Positions 49,855 to 58,190 of a DNA stretch of 64,000 nucleotides are shown in pieces. The notes beneath the pieces are model-generated. The model was given only the letters and a program-made list of their open reading frames with translations, was not told the DNA's origin and did no database searches. Location of the stretch: contig NZ_JAUSRE010000014.1 in assembly GCF_030811655.1 (NCBI RefSeq), forward strand, positions 1 through 64,000, in the 5' to 3' direction. The stretch's first letter is position 1, and every line of letters starts with the position of its first letter. Source of the stretch: Pseudarthrobacter enclensis (lineage in GTDB: Bacteria; Actinomycetota; Actinomycetes; Actinomycetales; Micrococcaceae). A program made the translations under genes and the position numbers.

Positions 49855-51297
49855 ATGCCTGAAACTGCCGCCACCGCTGATACCCGCACGCCCTCAGGAC
49901 GCCTGGCCCTCGCCGCGTCATCTGAGAAAATCGCGCTTGGACCGCTCGACGGCCGTTACCAGGCCGCCGTCGCGCCTCTCGTGGACTACCTGTCCGAGGC
50001 AGCGCTGAACCGTGACCGCGTGGCCGTTGAAGTCGAATGGCTCATCCACCTGACCAGCAACAACGTCCTTCCCGGCGCCGGACCGCTCAGCACAGAACAG
50101 CAGGACCAGCTCCGCGCGATCGTCACTGAGTTCGATGCGGACTCAGTGACGGAGCTCGCCGAGATCGAAGCCGTCACCGTCCACGACGTGAAGGCCGTGG
50201 AGTACTACATCGGGCGCCGGCTGCCCGCCATCGGCATCGAAAACCTGACTGCCATGGTCCACTTCGGCTGCACCTCCGAAGACATTAACAACCTGTCCTA
50301 CGCCCTCGGCATCAAAGGTGCCGTGGAGGACGTGTGGCTGCCCGCCGCCCGCAAGCTCGTGGCGCAGATCAGCACCATGGCCGAGGAAAACCGCGCCGTT
50401 CCCATGCTGTCCCGCACGCACGGCCAGCCTGCCACTCCCACCACGCTGGGCAAGGAGCTGGCCGTCATCGCGCACCGCCTGACCCGCCAGCTCGACCGGA
50501 TCGCCAAGACCGAATACCTGGGCAAGATCAACGGCGCCACCGGCACCTACGCCGCCCACGTGGCCTCCGTTCCGGGTGCCGACTGGCAGCAGGTATCCAA
50601 GTCGTTCGTCGAGAGCCTGGGGCTCACCTGGAACCCTTTGACCACCCAGATCGAAAGCCACGACTGGCAGGCCGAGCTGTACGCCGACGTCGCGCGCTTC
50701 AACCGCATCCTGCACAACGTCTGCACGGACATCTGGAGCTACATCTCCATCGGCTACTTCGCGCAGATCCCGGTTGCCGGCGCCACGGGTTCGTCCACCA
50801 TGCCGCACAAGGTCAACCCGATCCGCTTCGAAAACGCCGAGGCCAACCTGGAGATCTCCTCCGGCCTGCTGGACGTCCTGGGCTCCACCCTGGTGACCTC
50901 CCGCTGGCAGCGCGACCTCACCGATTCCTCCAGCCAGCGCAACATCGGCGTGGCCTTCGGCCACTCCCTGCTGGCCATCTCGAACGTTGCCAAGGGCCTG
51001 GAGCGCCTGGACGTTGCCGAGGACGTGCTGGCCGCAGATCTGGACACCAACTGGGAGGTACTCGGCGAGGCGATCCAGATGGTGATGCGTGCCGAGGCGA
51101 TCGCCGGCGTCGAAGGCATGGAGAACCCCTACGAGCGCCTCAAGGACCTCACCCGCGGCCAGCGGGTGGACGCGGGGCGCATGCAGGAATTCGTGCAGGG
51201 CCTGGGCCTTTCCGCGGAAGCCGAAGCCCGGCTCCTGGCCCTCACGCCCGGCAAATACACCGGCATCGCCGACCAGCTGGTGGACCACCTGAAGTAA
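49855..51297 (+). CDS. purB: Adenylosuccinate lyase
   Basis: This 480-residue enzyme acts twice in purine synthesis, cleaving SAICAR and adenylosuccinate to release fumarate. It is the E. coli-like PurB type: ALGPLDGRYQ at the N-terminus, SRTHGQPATPTTLGKE with the catalytic His region, and the signature loop GSSTMPHKVNPIRFE. Length is close to the 456-480 norm for this subgroup. The 166-bp gap before it separates it from the divergent WXG100-like gene. A GC-rich hairpin follows the stop. Confidence 0.97.
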   Translation: MPETAATADTRTPSGRLALAASSEKIALGPLDGRYQAAVAPLVDYLSEAALNRDRVAVEVEWLIHLTSNNVLPGAGPLSTEQQDQLRAIVTEFDADSVTELAEIEAVTVHDVKAVEYYIGRRLPAIGIENLTAMVHFGCTSEDINNLSYALGIKGAVEDVWLPAARKLVAQISTMAEENRAVPMLSRTHGQPATPTTLGKELAVIAHRLTRQLDRIAKTEYLGKINGATGTYAAHVASVPGADWQQVSKSFVESLGLTWNPLTTQIESHDWQAELYADVARFNRILHNVCTDIWSYISIGYFAQIPVAGATGSSTMPHKVNPIRFENAEANLEISSGLLDVLGSTLVTSRWQRDLTDSSSQRNIGVAFGHSLLAISNVAKGLERLDVAEDVLAADLDTNWEVLGEAIQMVMRAEAIAGVEGMENPYERLKDLTRGQRVDAGRMQEFVQGLGLSAEAEARLLALTPGKYTGIADQLVDHLK

Positions 51298-51323
51298 GGC
51301 TACGGGCAGGTCAAAACGTACGA

Positions 51324-51359
51324 CGGCGGCGCGGGGCCCGGGAGGGTCCGGCGCCGCCG
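51324..51359 (+). terminator. GC-rich hairpin after purB
   Basis: CGGCGGCGC (51324-51332) and GCGCCGCCG (51351-51359) pair over 9 bp, with an inner GGG/CC-rich loop. There is no T tract, so it may only slow or stabilise the transcript end. Confidence 0.45.
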
Positions 51360-51434
51360 CCATATCCCGGCTTGGGTTACGGCCTGCCGCTGGTGCGTGT
51401 GAGCCGGTGTCCGATCGGGTGGGAAACTGGAATC

Positions 51435-52112
51435 ATGAGGCTGCTCCTGATCCGACACGGCGAAACTCCCGGCAACGTCCTGGGCCAACTGGACACCGAC
51501 CACCCCGGTCCAGGGTTGACCGAACTGGGTGAACGCCAGGCCGAGGCCATGGCACGGGCGCTGGCCAACGAGCGCATCGCGGCACTCTACGCCTCCACGC
51601 TGATCCGGACGCAGATCACCGCCGCCCCGCTGGCCCGCCTGCATTCCCTGGATATCGAAGTCCTGGACGGCCTGCATGAAATCGAGGCCGGCTCCCTGGA
51701 GAAACTCACGGACCACGAATCCCACAAGCGCTACATGGGGACGGTCATCTCCTGGGCCGCAGGGAACCTGGACCAGCGCATGCCGGCGGGACCCGACGGC
51801 CATGCCTTCTTCGAACGCTTCGACGCTGCGATCGCGAACGTGGTGGAGCGGGCAGTACGGGAACGGCACGGAACGGCTGCCGTGGTCAGCCACGGCGCCG
51901 CCATCCGCACCTGGGCCGGCCTGCGGGCCCGGGGTGCAGGCCACGATTTCGCGGCACGGCACATCCTGGCGAACACCGGAATCGTGGCAGTCGAAGGCAG
52001 CCTGGACGCCGGGTGGAACCTGATCCACTGGGATGGAAGCCCGGTGGGCGGCCTCGCCCTCGCAGACCCGACGGCGGAGGATCCGACAGGACGGGATGTG
52101 GCGGCGCCCTAG
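51435..52112 (+). CDS. Histidine phosphatase (phosphoglycerate-mutase family)
   Basis: This 225-residue protein has the histidine-phosphatase signature LLLIRHGETPGN at its start, a second His in VVSHGAAIRTW (about 150), and a mutase-like DEIEAGSLEKL loop (here LHEIEAGSLEK). It is probably a phosphatase rather than a mutase. The ATG at 51435 was chosen because it begins this motif; the open frame reaches 1.1 kb further upstream inside purB, antisense-free but irrelevant. Its stop overlaps that of the convergent kinase gene by 4 nt. Confidence 0.88.
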   Translation: MRLLLIRHGETPGNVLGQLDTDHPGPGLTELGERQAEAMARALANERIAALYASTLIRTQITAAPLARLHSLDIEVLDGLHEIEAGSLEKLTDHESHKRYMGTVISWAAGNLDQRMPAGPDGHAFFERFDAAIANVVERAVRERHGTAAVVSHGAAIRTWAGLRARGAGHDFAARHILANTGIVAVEGSLDAGWNLIHWDGSPVGGLALADPTAEDPTGRDVAAP

Positions 52113-53098
52113 GCCCGCTGCCGGTGGCGCCGGGCCGGGAATACCAGCATTGCTGAACACGGGCGGACGGCGCCTCGGTTGCGCACGGTACCTTCGCCGC
52201 GCTCGATGCTTTGGCGGGGTCTGATACCTGAATTCGTAAACTGCGCCGCCGGGATGAGGCGGCCGGCCATCGCGGCGGCGGCAGCCGCCGTCGGGCGCTC
52301 ATGGGGATTCATGGCGGTGAGGTGACGCAGGAGGACGCTCCAGTCGCCGAGGGTGTCCGGGATTTCCGGCGACCGCAGCGTACGGGCCACGAGGGACTCG
52401 ATGGCAGTCCCTGGGAACGCCTTGGCGCCTGTGAGAAGCTCCAGCAGCACGAGCCCCATGGAGTACACGTCCCAGGAAGGGTCTGTTGCTCCGCCAGCTG
52501 CTTGCTCCGGGCTCATGTAGTGCACGGTTCCTGAAGAGATGCCGGGTTCCGGAGCCGCGCCGGCTGCAGCAGCTATCCCAAAGTCAATGATCCTTACAGG
52601 GCTTCTTCGCAGCCCGCTAAGCATCAGGTTGGCAGGTTTGATGTCGCGGTGCACCAGCCCTCTGGCGTGGAGGTGCGCAAGCGCGTCGAAGAGGCCGCGG
52701 GCCCAGCGTGCTACCTCGCCGGGCTGGGGGCGTTGCCCCCGGCCGACCTCGGCCAGGCTGGTCCCCAATGCGAGTTCCTGCACCAGGAAGGGCCGTCCCG
52801 ACTGCGGGCCGCCGCCCGGCATGACCCCGTGCGCAATGAGCCGCACAATGGAGGGGTTTCTAAGGCCGCCCAGGACGCCGGCTTCGTTGCGGAGCCGTTG
52901 GTGCTGCTTGGGGCCGTTGGCCGCCGCAATTTTGACGGCGACGTCGGGCCCGCCCTCCAGGTCCACCGCACGGAAGACCTCGGCGGCAGAGCCGCGGCCC
53001 AGTCGTTCCCTGAGCTGGTAGCGCCCGGAAATGCGAGGGCGCCCGTCGGCTTCCAGGGCCAGTTGCGGGGCCGGTCGGCTCGCTTCGCTGACACTCAT
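52109..53098 (-). CDS. Ser/Thr protein kinase, soluble
   Basis: This 329-residue Hanks-type kinase has P-loop LGRGSAAEVF (33-42), Lys56 in VAVKI, catalytic Asp152 in HRDIKPANLM, DFG Asp172, and the activation-loop end GTVHYMSPEQ. No transmembrane helix or PASTA domain follows; the last 40 residues are basic and unstructured. It differs from the usual membrane-bound PknA/PknB. The ATG (53098) overlaps the upstream small Cys gene by 4 nt, implying coupling. It is convergent with the histidine phosphatase. Confidence 0.92.
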   Translation of the reverse strand: MSVSEASRPAPQLALEADGRPRISGRYQLRERLGRGSAAEVFRAVDLEGGPDVAVKIAAANGPKQHQRLRNEAGVLGGLRNPSIVRLIAHGVMPGGGPQSGRPFLVQELALGTSLAEVGRGQRPQPGEVARWARGLFDALAHLHARGLVHRDIKPANLMLSGLRRSPVRIIDFGIAAAAGAAPEPGISSGTVHYMSPEQAAGGATDPSWDVYSMGLVLLELLTGAKAFPGTAIESLVARTLRSPEIPDTLGDWSVLLRHLTAMNPHERPTAAAAAAMAGRLIPAAQFTNSGIRPRQSIERGEGTVRNRGAVRPCSAMLVFPARRHRQRA

Positions 53099-53406
53099 GC
53101 CGTCAGCGCCATGGACGCGTGATCCTGGCGTGATCCGGCGATCCCTGCATCGAGCTGGAAGCCGCAGCTGCAGCGCCATACCGGGGGAAGCGTGGTGCCA
53201 TCGGCCCCCATGGACGCAAACGTGTAGCTGGCGCCCTCCCAACCAATTGCCGGCGTGACGAGCTGCATGCGTGTGCCGCAGTGGACCGCCGGTTCTCCCT
53301 GCGGCGCTGTGGTGCCGTCCAGGGAGGAAGGGGTCAGGCCCGGAACTGGGGCACCCAAGCGGGGATCAGGCGGCGAAACTTCGAGGAAAGTAACCAACAC
53401 ACTCAC
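53095..53406 (-). CDS. Small Cys-containing hypothetical protein upstream of kinase
   Basis: This 103-residue protein is not recognised. A Cys after His (VHCGTRM, about 43-49) and a CxC (WRCSCGFQLD, about 77-86) could bind a metal, and Pro/Gly runs precede them. The GTG at 53406 with GGAG 4-5 nt upstream was chosen; the frame is open to 53436. It is the first gene of a two-gene unit with the kinase (ATGA overlap). It may be an accessory or substrate of the kinase. Confidence 0.6.
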   Translation of the reverse strand: MSVLVTFLEVSPPDPRLGAPVPGLTPSSLDGTTAPQGEPAVHCGTRMQLVTPAIGWEGASYTFASMGADGTTLPPVWRCSCGFQLDAGIAGSRQDHASMALTA

Positions 53407-53451
53407 GACTCCGTTGGGAAGCAACAGCAGGAACAATCGTAAGCTTACATA

Positions 53452-53472
53452 TAACTAGGCTAACTAGCTAGT
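53452..53472. promoter_or_regulatory. TAACTAG repeats upstream of the kinase operon
   Basis: TAACTAG occurs at 53452-53458 and 53461-53467; the second copy is part of the palindrome ACTAGCTAGT (53463-53472). CTAG is normally rare in GC-rich genomes. A third TAACTAG (54015-54021) lies in the spacer of the marR promoter nearby. They may be sites for the adjacent MarR protein. Confidence 0.5.
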
Positions 53473-53476
53473 CAGG

Positions 53477-53992
53477 CTAGTGAACTTTTAATTCTTCGCT
53501 TTCGTGCACCTGGAGTGACTCCGTCATCCGCTGGAGAAAATCGACCACGATGCGCGCTTCCTCCGCGGACAGGCTCTCCGCAACGGCCATCATGCGGCGG
53601 TGCATTGCGCCGAGGGTCTCGCGCACCTCTTTGTCCGATTCAACCGTGGGAACGACGACCACCGAGCGGCGGTCCGAGGGATGCGCTTCGCGGCGGACGT
53701 GGCCACTGGCCACCAGGCGGTCGATGAGCGAGGTGGTGGAGGCGCTAGTAATATTGAGGAACTTACTCAGGTCCTTGGGAACAACCTGCTTGCCCGAAGC
53801 CTGCACCCTCAGCAGGTACCGCAGGGCGAGGATGTCCGTCTCCCCCATCCCCATGGAGTCCCTGGTGCTGCGGCGGATCTCAGTCTCAGCCGCCCTGTAG
53901 TCCCGCAGTGACTTCAACACCGCCGCACTGTAGTCCAGCTGCCCGTCGGGTCCGTACCAGTAGCCGGATCCCTCGTTGCCCGTAGAAACCAT
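53477..53992 (-). CDS. MarR family transcriptional regulator
   Basis: This 171-residue MarR protein has a winged helix (VPKDLSKFLNITSASTTSLIDRLVASGHVRREAHPSDRRSVVVVPT) and dimerisation helices on both sides. An N-terminal extension of about 30 residues (GSGYWYGPDG) precedes the fold. TAGAAT (53999-54004) ends 6 nt before the ATG. It is upstream of the small Cys/kinase genes on the same strand; shared TAACTAG elements suggest it regulates itself and them. Confidence 0.9.
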   Translation of the reverse strand: MVSTGNEGSGYWYGPDGQLDYSAAVLKSLRDYRAAETEIRRSTRDSMGMGETDILALRYLLRVQASGKQVVPKDLSKFLNITSASTTSLIDRLVASGHVRREAHPSDRRSVVVVPTVESDKEVRETLGAMHRRMMAVAESLSAEEARIVVDFLQRMTESLQVHESEELKVH

Positions 53993-54151
53993 GGCATCAT
54001 TCTAGACCAGCTGATAACTAGCCTGCCAAGCGACCTCTCCATGGCCTACCGGCCGCGAAACGTTATCCGGGCCCTAACGGACGGGAAACACCGGCGTAAC
54101 CGTGCCCCCGTAGCCTTGTGAGGCATACCCCTCCGGCGAATCGAGGCAGTC

Positions 54152-54655
54152 ATGCAGACCAATCCCAGGCTTAACATCCGCCAGGTTTCCTGGTCCAATC
54201 CCGTCGGCGCCGACCTGCGCCGGGCCCAGCAGGCAGAACTGGACGCGCGCTTTGGCCGGGCCGACCACGAACCGGGGCCGCCGCCGTCGGGCGCTGACTG
54301 TGCCGTATTCCTCGTGGCGTACGACAAAGGCTCCGGCCAGCCCGTCGGGTGCGGCGGACTTCGCCTCCTGGATGGATCCACCGCGGAAATCAAACGCCTC
54401 TACGTCCTGCCCTACACGCGGGGCTCCGGGGTCGCGAGCTCCATCCTGGCAGCCCTCGAAGCAGAGGCATTCCGGCAGGGCATCACCCGCATCAAGGCCG
54501 AAGCGGGGTCGGCGCAGCCGGACGGGCGCAACTTCTACCAAAATTCCGGGTTCGAACCAATCCCCAACTTCGGCCCGTACGCCGGCGTGGAGCACTCATA
54601 CTGCTACGCCAAAAGCATCAACGCCCACAGCGCGGCCCAGACCGCCATGGCCTGA
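54152..54655 (+). CDS. GNAT family N-acetyltransferase
   Basis: This 167-residue GNAT has the acetyl-CoA motif RLYVLPYTRGSGVASSILAALE and the C-terminal NFYQNSGFEPIPNFGPY. The end of the core, with PIPNFGPYAGVEHSYCYAK, resembles the YsnE/PanM-like or putative acetyltransferase group. The substrate is unknown. It is divergent from marR and lies 67 bp before the thioesterase gene. Confidence 0.9.
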   Translation: MQTNPRLNIRQVSWSNPVGADLRRAQQAELDARFGRADHEPGPPPSGADCAVFLVAYDKGSGQPVGCGGLRLLDGSTAEIKRLYVLPYTRGSGVASSILAALEAEAFRQGITRIKAEAGSAQPDGRNFYQNSGFEPIPNFGPYAGVEHSYCYAKSINAHSAAQTAMA

Positions 54656-54722
54656 CAGCCGCCCTGTTCGGCGTAGCCGTCATACTGGCCCGGGGGCCGG
54701 ACCGTTCAGCTAACCTCACCCT

Positions 54723-55157
54723 ATGGAAACAGCAGACATCACATTCCGGACCCGCAAATGGGTGCGGCCCGAGGACCTCAATGCCAACGGGACGCTCTTC
54801 GGCGGCAGCCTGCTGAAGTGGATTGACGAAGAAGCCGCCATCTATGCCATCCTCCAACTCGGCAATGGGCGCGCAGTGACCAAGTACATCTCGGAGATCA
54901 ACTTCGTCAGCTCGGCTGTCCAGGGCGACCTCATCGAGATGGGCCTGACAGCCACCCGGTTCGGCCGCACCTCGCTGACCATGAGGGCCGAAGTCCGCAA
55001 CATGATCACCAGGCAGAGCATCCTCACCATCGAGGAAATCGTGTTCGTGAACCTGAACCAGGACGGCAAGCCAGAGCCGCACGGCTACACGGAAATCACG
55101 TACGACAGGGACCGCATCCCCACCCACCACCTCAGCGCAACGGCTCACCAGGACTGA
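54723..55157 (+). CDS. Acyl-CoA thioesterase (YciA-like hotdog)
   Basis: This 144-residue single hotdog domain has the segments NANGTLFGGSLLKWIDEEAA and FVSSAVQGDLIEMGLTAT, as in YciA/BFIT-type acyl-CoA thioesterases, where the Asp in the first segment activates water. It hydrolyses acyl-CoA to CoA and a fatty acid. TAACCT (54711-54716) ends 6 nt before the ATG. It is downstream of a GNAT and converges with the FAD monooxygenase gene. Confidence 0.93.
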   Translation: METADITFRTRKWVRPEDLNANGTLFGGSLLKWIDEEAAIYAILQLGNGRAVTKYISEINFVSSAVQGDLIEMGLTATRFGRTSLTMRAEVRNMITRQSILTIEEIVFVNLNQDGKPEPHGYTEITYDRDRIPTHHLSATAHQD

Positions 55158-55208
55158 ACGTGACCAGCCGACGGGGGACCCAACCTCCGCCTTGCTTGCC
55201 ATTTGGGG

Positions 55209-56263
55209 TCAGTGGGAAGAACCGCTGCCGACGGCGGGAGGTTCCTTCCGCCGTCGGGCCAGGTTGAGCAGGGCGTCACGGACGGGCTGGCCACCTTCCG
55301 CCAGGGCTACCCGCATCATCACCGCCGAGGCGCGGCTAAGCGCCCGGGTCCGCAGCCACCGCTGCCTGTTGTAGGCGGCAAGTGCCTTCCCCCGCGGCAG
55401 GCTGTTCAAGAGGTCCGCCAGGGTGACGGCATCCACCAATGATTCACACGCGCCGCGGCCCAGGTTGGGCATCATGGCATGGGCCGCGTCGCCTGCCAGT
55501 ACGGCGGTGCCGCGGACGTAGGATCGCAGCGGGGGCGTGGTCCAGATCCGCTGGGCGAGGGAAAGTTCCGGGACCGCGGCGGCAAGCACCGCACTGATGG
55601 CGGGAGCGTGGCCGGCAAAGCGGTCCCGGGCCTGCCCAAGAGCCTCCTCAACGTCTATGCCGTTGGGGCCAAGCCCGGAGCGCCAGCTGGCATACCAATT
55701 GGTTCCGCCTGGGGACGCTGCGATGCCGAACAGGTCCCCGCGCCCCCAGTATTCGCCCACCTCATCGGGATTCACCGGCGCCGGGATGGTGCCCCGAACG
55801 GCAAGGCAAGACGTTGCCCTCGCGTCCGTCGCGGCGCCCCAGACCTGGTGGCGGACCAGGCTGTGAACACCGTCGGCACCCACCACGAGGCCGTCAGCGG
55901 GAGGCAATGACCGCAGGTGGCTGGTGACGCGGCGGACGCTTCCCGGGACGGCCCGGTCGAGGAGCGTCAGCAGGTCAACCCTGGACATCCCAAACAGCTC
56001 GCCGCCGCTGACCGTGGCCCAGGGCTCACCAGCCGCATTGCGGATGGATCCGCTGCCCAGGATGGGACTGACCCCACGGGCCTGGCCCAGGATGCCGATC
56101 CGGGCGAGGGCCCGCTGGGCATTGGGCCACATAGCGAGGACGGTGCCAACGGTGGGCAGCTCCGGCCGTTTCTCGTAGACAGTGACCTGGAAACGGTCCG
56201 GTTCCAGGCACGCCGCGAGGGCCAGCCCTGCGATTCCACCACCACGATCGAGATCGTTTCCAT
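55209..56263 (-). CDS. FAD-dependent monooxygenase with N-terminal frameshift
   Basis: The gene encodes a class A flavoprotein monooxygenase of about 350 residues. From GGGIAGLALAACL onward the frame is normal and includes GADGVHS, GDAAHAMMPNLGRGAC and related motifs. The first residues METISIVV, which normally lead into GGGIAG, are in another frame beginning at the ATG at 56263. The frames join at a GTGGTGGTGG tract (56236-56245), where one G appears to be missing. The only in-frame upstream start is a TTG at 56270. The gene is thus either broken or a victim of one base error. Substrate is unknown. Confidence 0.85.
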
Positions 56264-56274
56264 GCCCCAATTTT

Positions 56275-56288
56275 ACTACTTTTGTAGT
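56275..56288. promoter_or_regulatory. Palindrome between the monooxygenase and tetR
   Basis: ACTAC-TTTT-GTAGT (56275-56288) is a perfect 5-4-5 dyad in the 56-bp divergent gap. It lies upstream of the tetR -10 TACACT (56308-56313) and 12 bp from the monooxygenase start. It is a likely TetR operator. Confidence 0.6.
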
Positions 56289-56319
56289 TTATTGGAAGGG
56301 GTCCCATTACACTGAATCC

Positions 56320-56859
56320 ATGCCCGACCGACGCACCCAACTGCTTGACGCAGCACTCAGCGTCGTGGCGGACAAGGGAATGAAGGGCCTCACCCACCGG
56401 GCAGTGGACGCGGCCGCTGGCCTGGCCGAAGGCACCACGTCCAACTACTACCGCAGCCGGGCAGCGTTGGTGGAAGCGGTCCTGGACCGCCTGCTCCAGC
56501 TGGACGCCGAACTTCTGCAGGACGTGGGTCCGGCAGGAACCCCACGGGACGTTGACCAGCTGGCAGGACAGCTGGCGGGGATGGTACTGGCGCTTTCCCG
56601 GCAGCATTCAGGCCTTACCCGGGCCCGGCTGGCCCTTTCGCTGGACCGTCCCGAAGCCGTGACAGCCGGGCACCACCTCCTGCTCGGCGGACTCGAACAG
56701 ATGCTGGCAACACTTGGAGTGCCTGCCCCCGCGGCCCGGGCACGGGACGTGGCGGATTACGCGGACGGCGCCCTGCTGCACCTGCTCACGGTGCGCCGCG
56801 AAGACGATCCCAACCCCAAAGCCATCGCCGCCACCATCCGGCGCCTGCTGATGCACTGA
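56320..56859 (+). CDS. TetR family regulator, divergent from FAD monooxygenase
   Basis: This 179-residue TetR protein has the HTH in residues about 8-52 (LTHRAVDAAAGLAEGTTSNYYRSRAALVEAV), with a short helical C-terminal domain. TACACT lies 6 nt before the ATG. The gene shares a 56-bp intergenic region with the monooxygenase gene and a dyad there, so it probably represses both. This is a common drug- or pigment-modification pair. Confidence 0.92.
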   Translation: MPDRRTQLLDAALSVVADKGMKGLTHRAVDAAAGLAEGTTSNYYRSRAALVEAVLDRLLQLDAELLQDVGPAGTPRDVDQLAGQLAGMVLALSRQHSGLTRARLALSLDRPEAVTAGHHLLLGGLEQMLATLGVPAPAARARDVADYADGALLHLLTVRREDDPNPKAIAATIRRLLMH

Positions 56860-56886
56860 CGCCCCCGGGCCGCCGTCGTACTCCTG

Positions 56887-58077
56887 TCAGGAAGCTCCGG
56901 GCCAGCCCGTGTAAGCCTCGGCGAGGTAGGCCATGCCGTGCCGGGAGGAGACCACCGAGTTCAGTTCGCCGAGCTGCTGCCGGGCACGGGAAAAGTCGTC
57001 GGCGTCCGCGGGAGTGTGAAGCATGGTGGTCATCCAGTACGAGAACTGCTGCGCCTTCCACACCCGGTCCAGGGCACGGTCGCTGTAGCCCTCGAGGATT
57101 GCGTCGGAGCCGGAGTTGTAGTGGCTGTCCAGCCCCTCGAACAGGACCCTGACGTCGTTAATGGCGAGATTAAGGCCCTTGGCGCCGGTGGGCGGCACCG
57201 TGTGGGCGGCGTCGCCCGCCAGGAACAGGTTGCCGTGGCGCATGGGGGTGTGGACGAAACTGCGGAACGGCAGCACCATCTTCTCCAGGACCGGGCCTTC
57301 CTTGAGCTCGAAGCCGTTGCCGTTGACGCGGCTGCGGAATTCGGCCCAGATCCTGTCGTCATCCCAGTCCGCCGCGTTTTCCCCGGGGTCGCACTGGAAA
57401 TACATCCGCTGCACGGTTTCGGTGCGCTGGCTGATCAGGGCGAAGCCGTTGGCCGAGTTGGCGTAGATGAGTTCGTCGGAGCTGCGCGGCGCCTGGGCCA
57501 GGATGCCGAACCAGGCGAAGGGATATTCGTGGAAGTACCACTTGCGGCGGCCCTCGGGGATCTGGACCCGGCAGTGGCTGCGTGAGCCGTCCGCGCCCAC
57601 CAGGAAGTCGGCCTGGATCTCGAAGTCGAGGCCGTCGGCATCGGTGAACCAGACCTTCGGCTTTGCCTCCAGGTCATGGACGGACGTGTTTGTGACGCTG
57701 TAGCGGACATCGCCGCCGTCATCCTTCCGGCGCGCGGCCAGGTCCAGGAAGACGTCCGTCTGCGGGTACAGCCACACGGACTCCCCCACCAGGCCTTTGA
57801 AGTCGATGCGGTGGCTTTCGCCGTTAAAGCGCAGTTCGATGCCGTCATGCCGGTCGCCGTCGCGCAGCACCCGGTCCGAGACGCCGCTGTCCACCAGCAG
57901 GTTGACGGTCCCGTGCTCCAGGATGCCGGCACGCACCGTGTGGGCGATTTCCTCGTGGCTGCGGATCTCGATCACCGTTGACTCGATCCCCGCCGTGGAC
58001 AGCAGGTGGGAGAGCATAAGGCCCGCGGGACCGCCGCCCATGATGGCTACCTGCGTGGTGACGACTTTTCGTGCCAT
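56887..58077 (-). CDS. pobA: 4-hydroxybenzoate 3-monooxygenase
   Basis: This 396-residue flavoenzyme hydroxylates 4-hydroxybenzoate to protocatechuate. The FAD-binding GGGPAG (14-19), the conserved DG motif in LVGADGSRSHCR, and the GDAAHTVPPTGAKGLN segment match PobA closely, as does the length (394 in Pseudomonas). The substrate loop includes TVRAGILEHGTV. Transcription is away from an IclR gene on the same strand; a TTGAATGG element lies before it. The protocatechuate pathway genes are not in this window. Confidence 0.95.
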   Translation of the reverse strand: MARKVVTTQVAIMGGGPAGLMLSHLLSTAGIESTVIEIRSHEEIAHTVRAGILEHGTVNLLVDSGVSDRVLRDGDRHDGIELRFNGESHRIDFKGLVGESVWLYPQTDVFLDLAARRKDDGGDVRYSVTNTSVHDLEAKPKVWFTDADGLDFEIQADFLVGADGSRSHCRVQIPEGRRKWYFHEYPFAWFGILAQAPRSSDELIYANSANGFALISQRTETVQRMYFQCDPGENAADWDDDRIWAEFRSRVNGNGFELKEGPVLEKMVLPFRSFVHTPMRHGNLFLAGDAAHTVPPTGAKGLNLAINDVRVLFEGLDSHYNSGSDAILEGYSDRALDRVWKAQQFSYWMTTMLHTPADADDFSRARQQLGELNSVVSSRHGMAYLAEAYTGWPGAS

Positions 58078-58174
58078 GGTCTGTTTCTCGCTTCATTGCG
58101 GGGCCGCCGTTGGCGTACCGGTTGTTTCCTCTGCCCATCAGCGTGCGCGAAAGAGAGTGACCTCCGTTACTGCA

Positions 58175-58189
58175 ATTCCGTTGAATGGT
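58175..58189. promoter_or_regulatory. Possible IclR half-site upstream of pobA
   Basis: ATTCCGTTGAATGGT lies 98-112 bp upstream of the pobA start. The core TTGAATGG recurs in reverse complement at 58950-58957, immediately before the IclR gene. Two similar copies in front of both genes suggest one regulator. Confidence 0.35.
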
Positions 58190-58190
58190 G

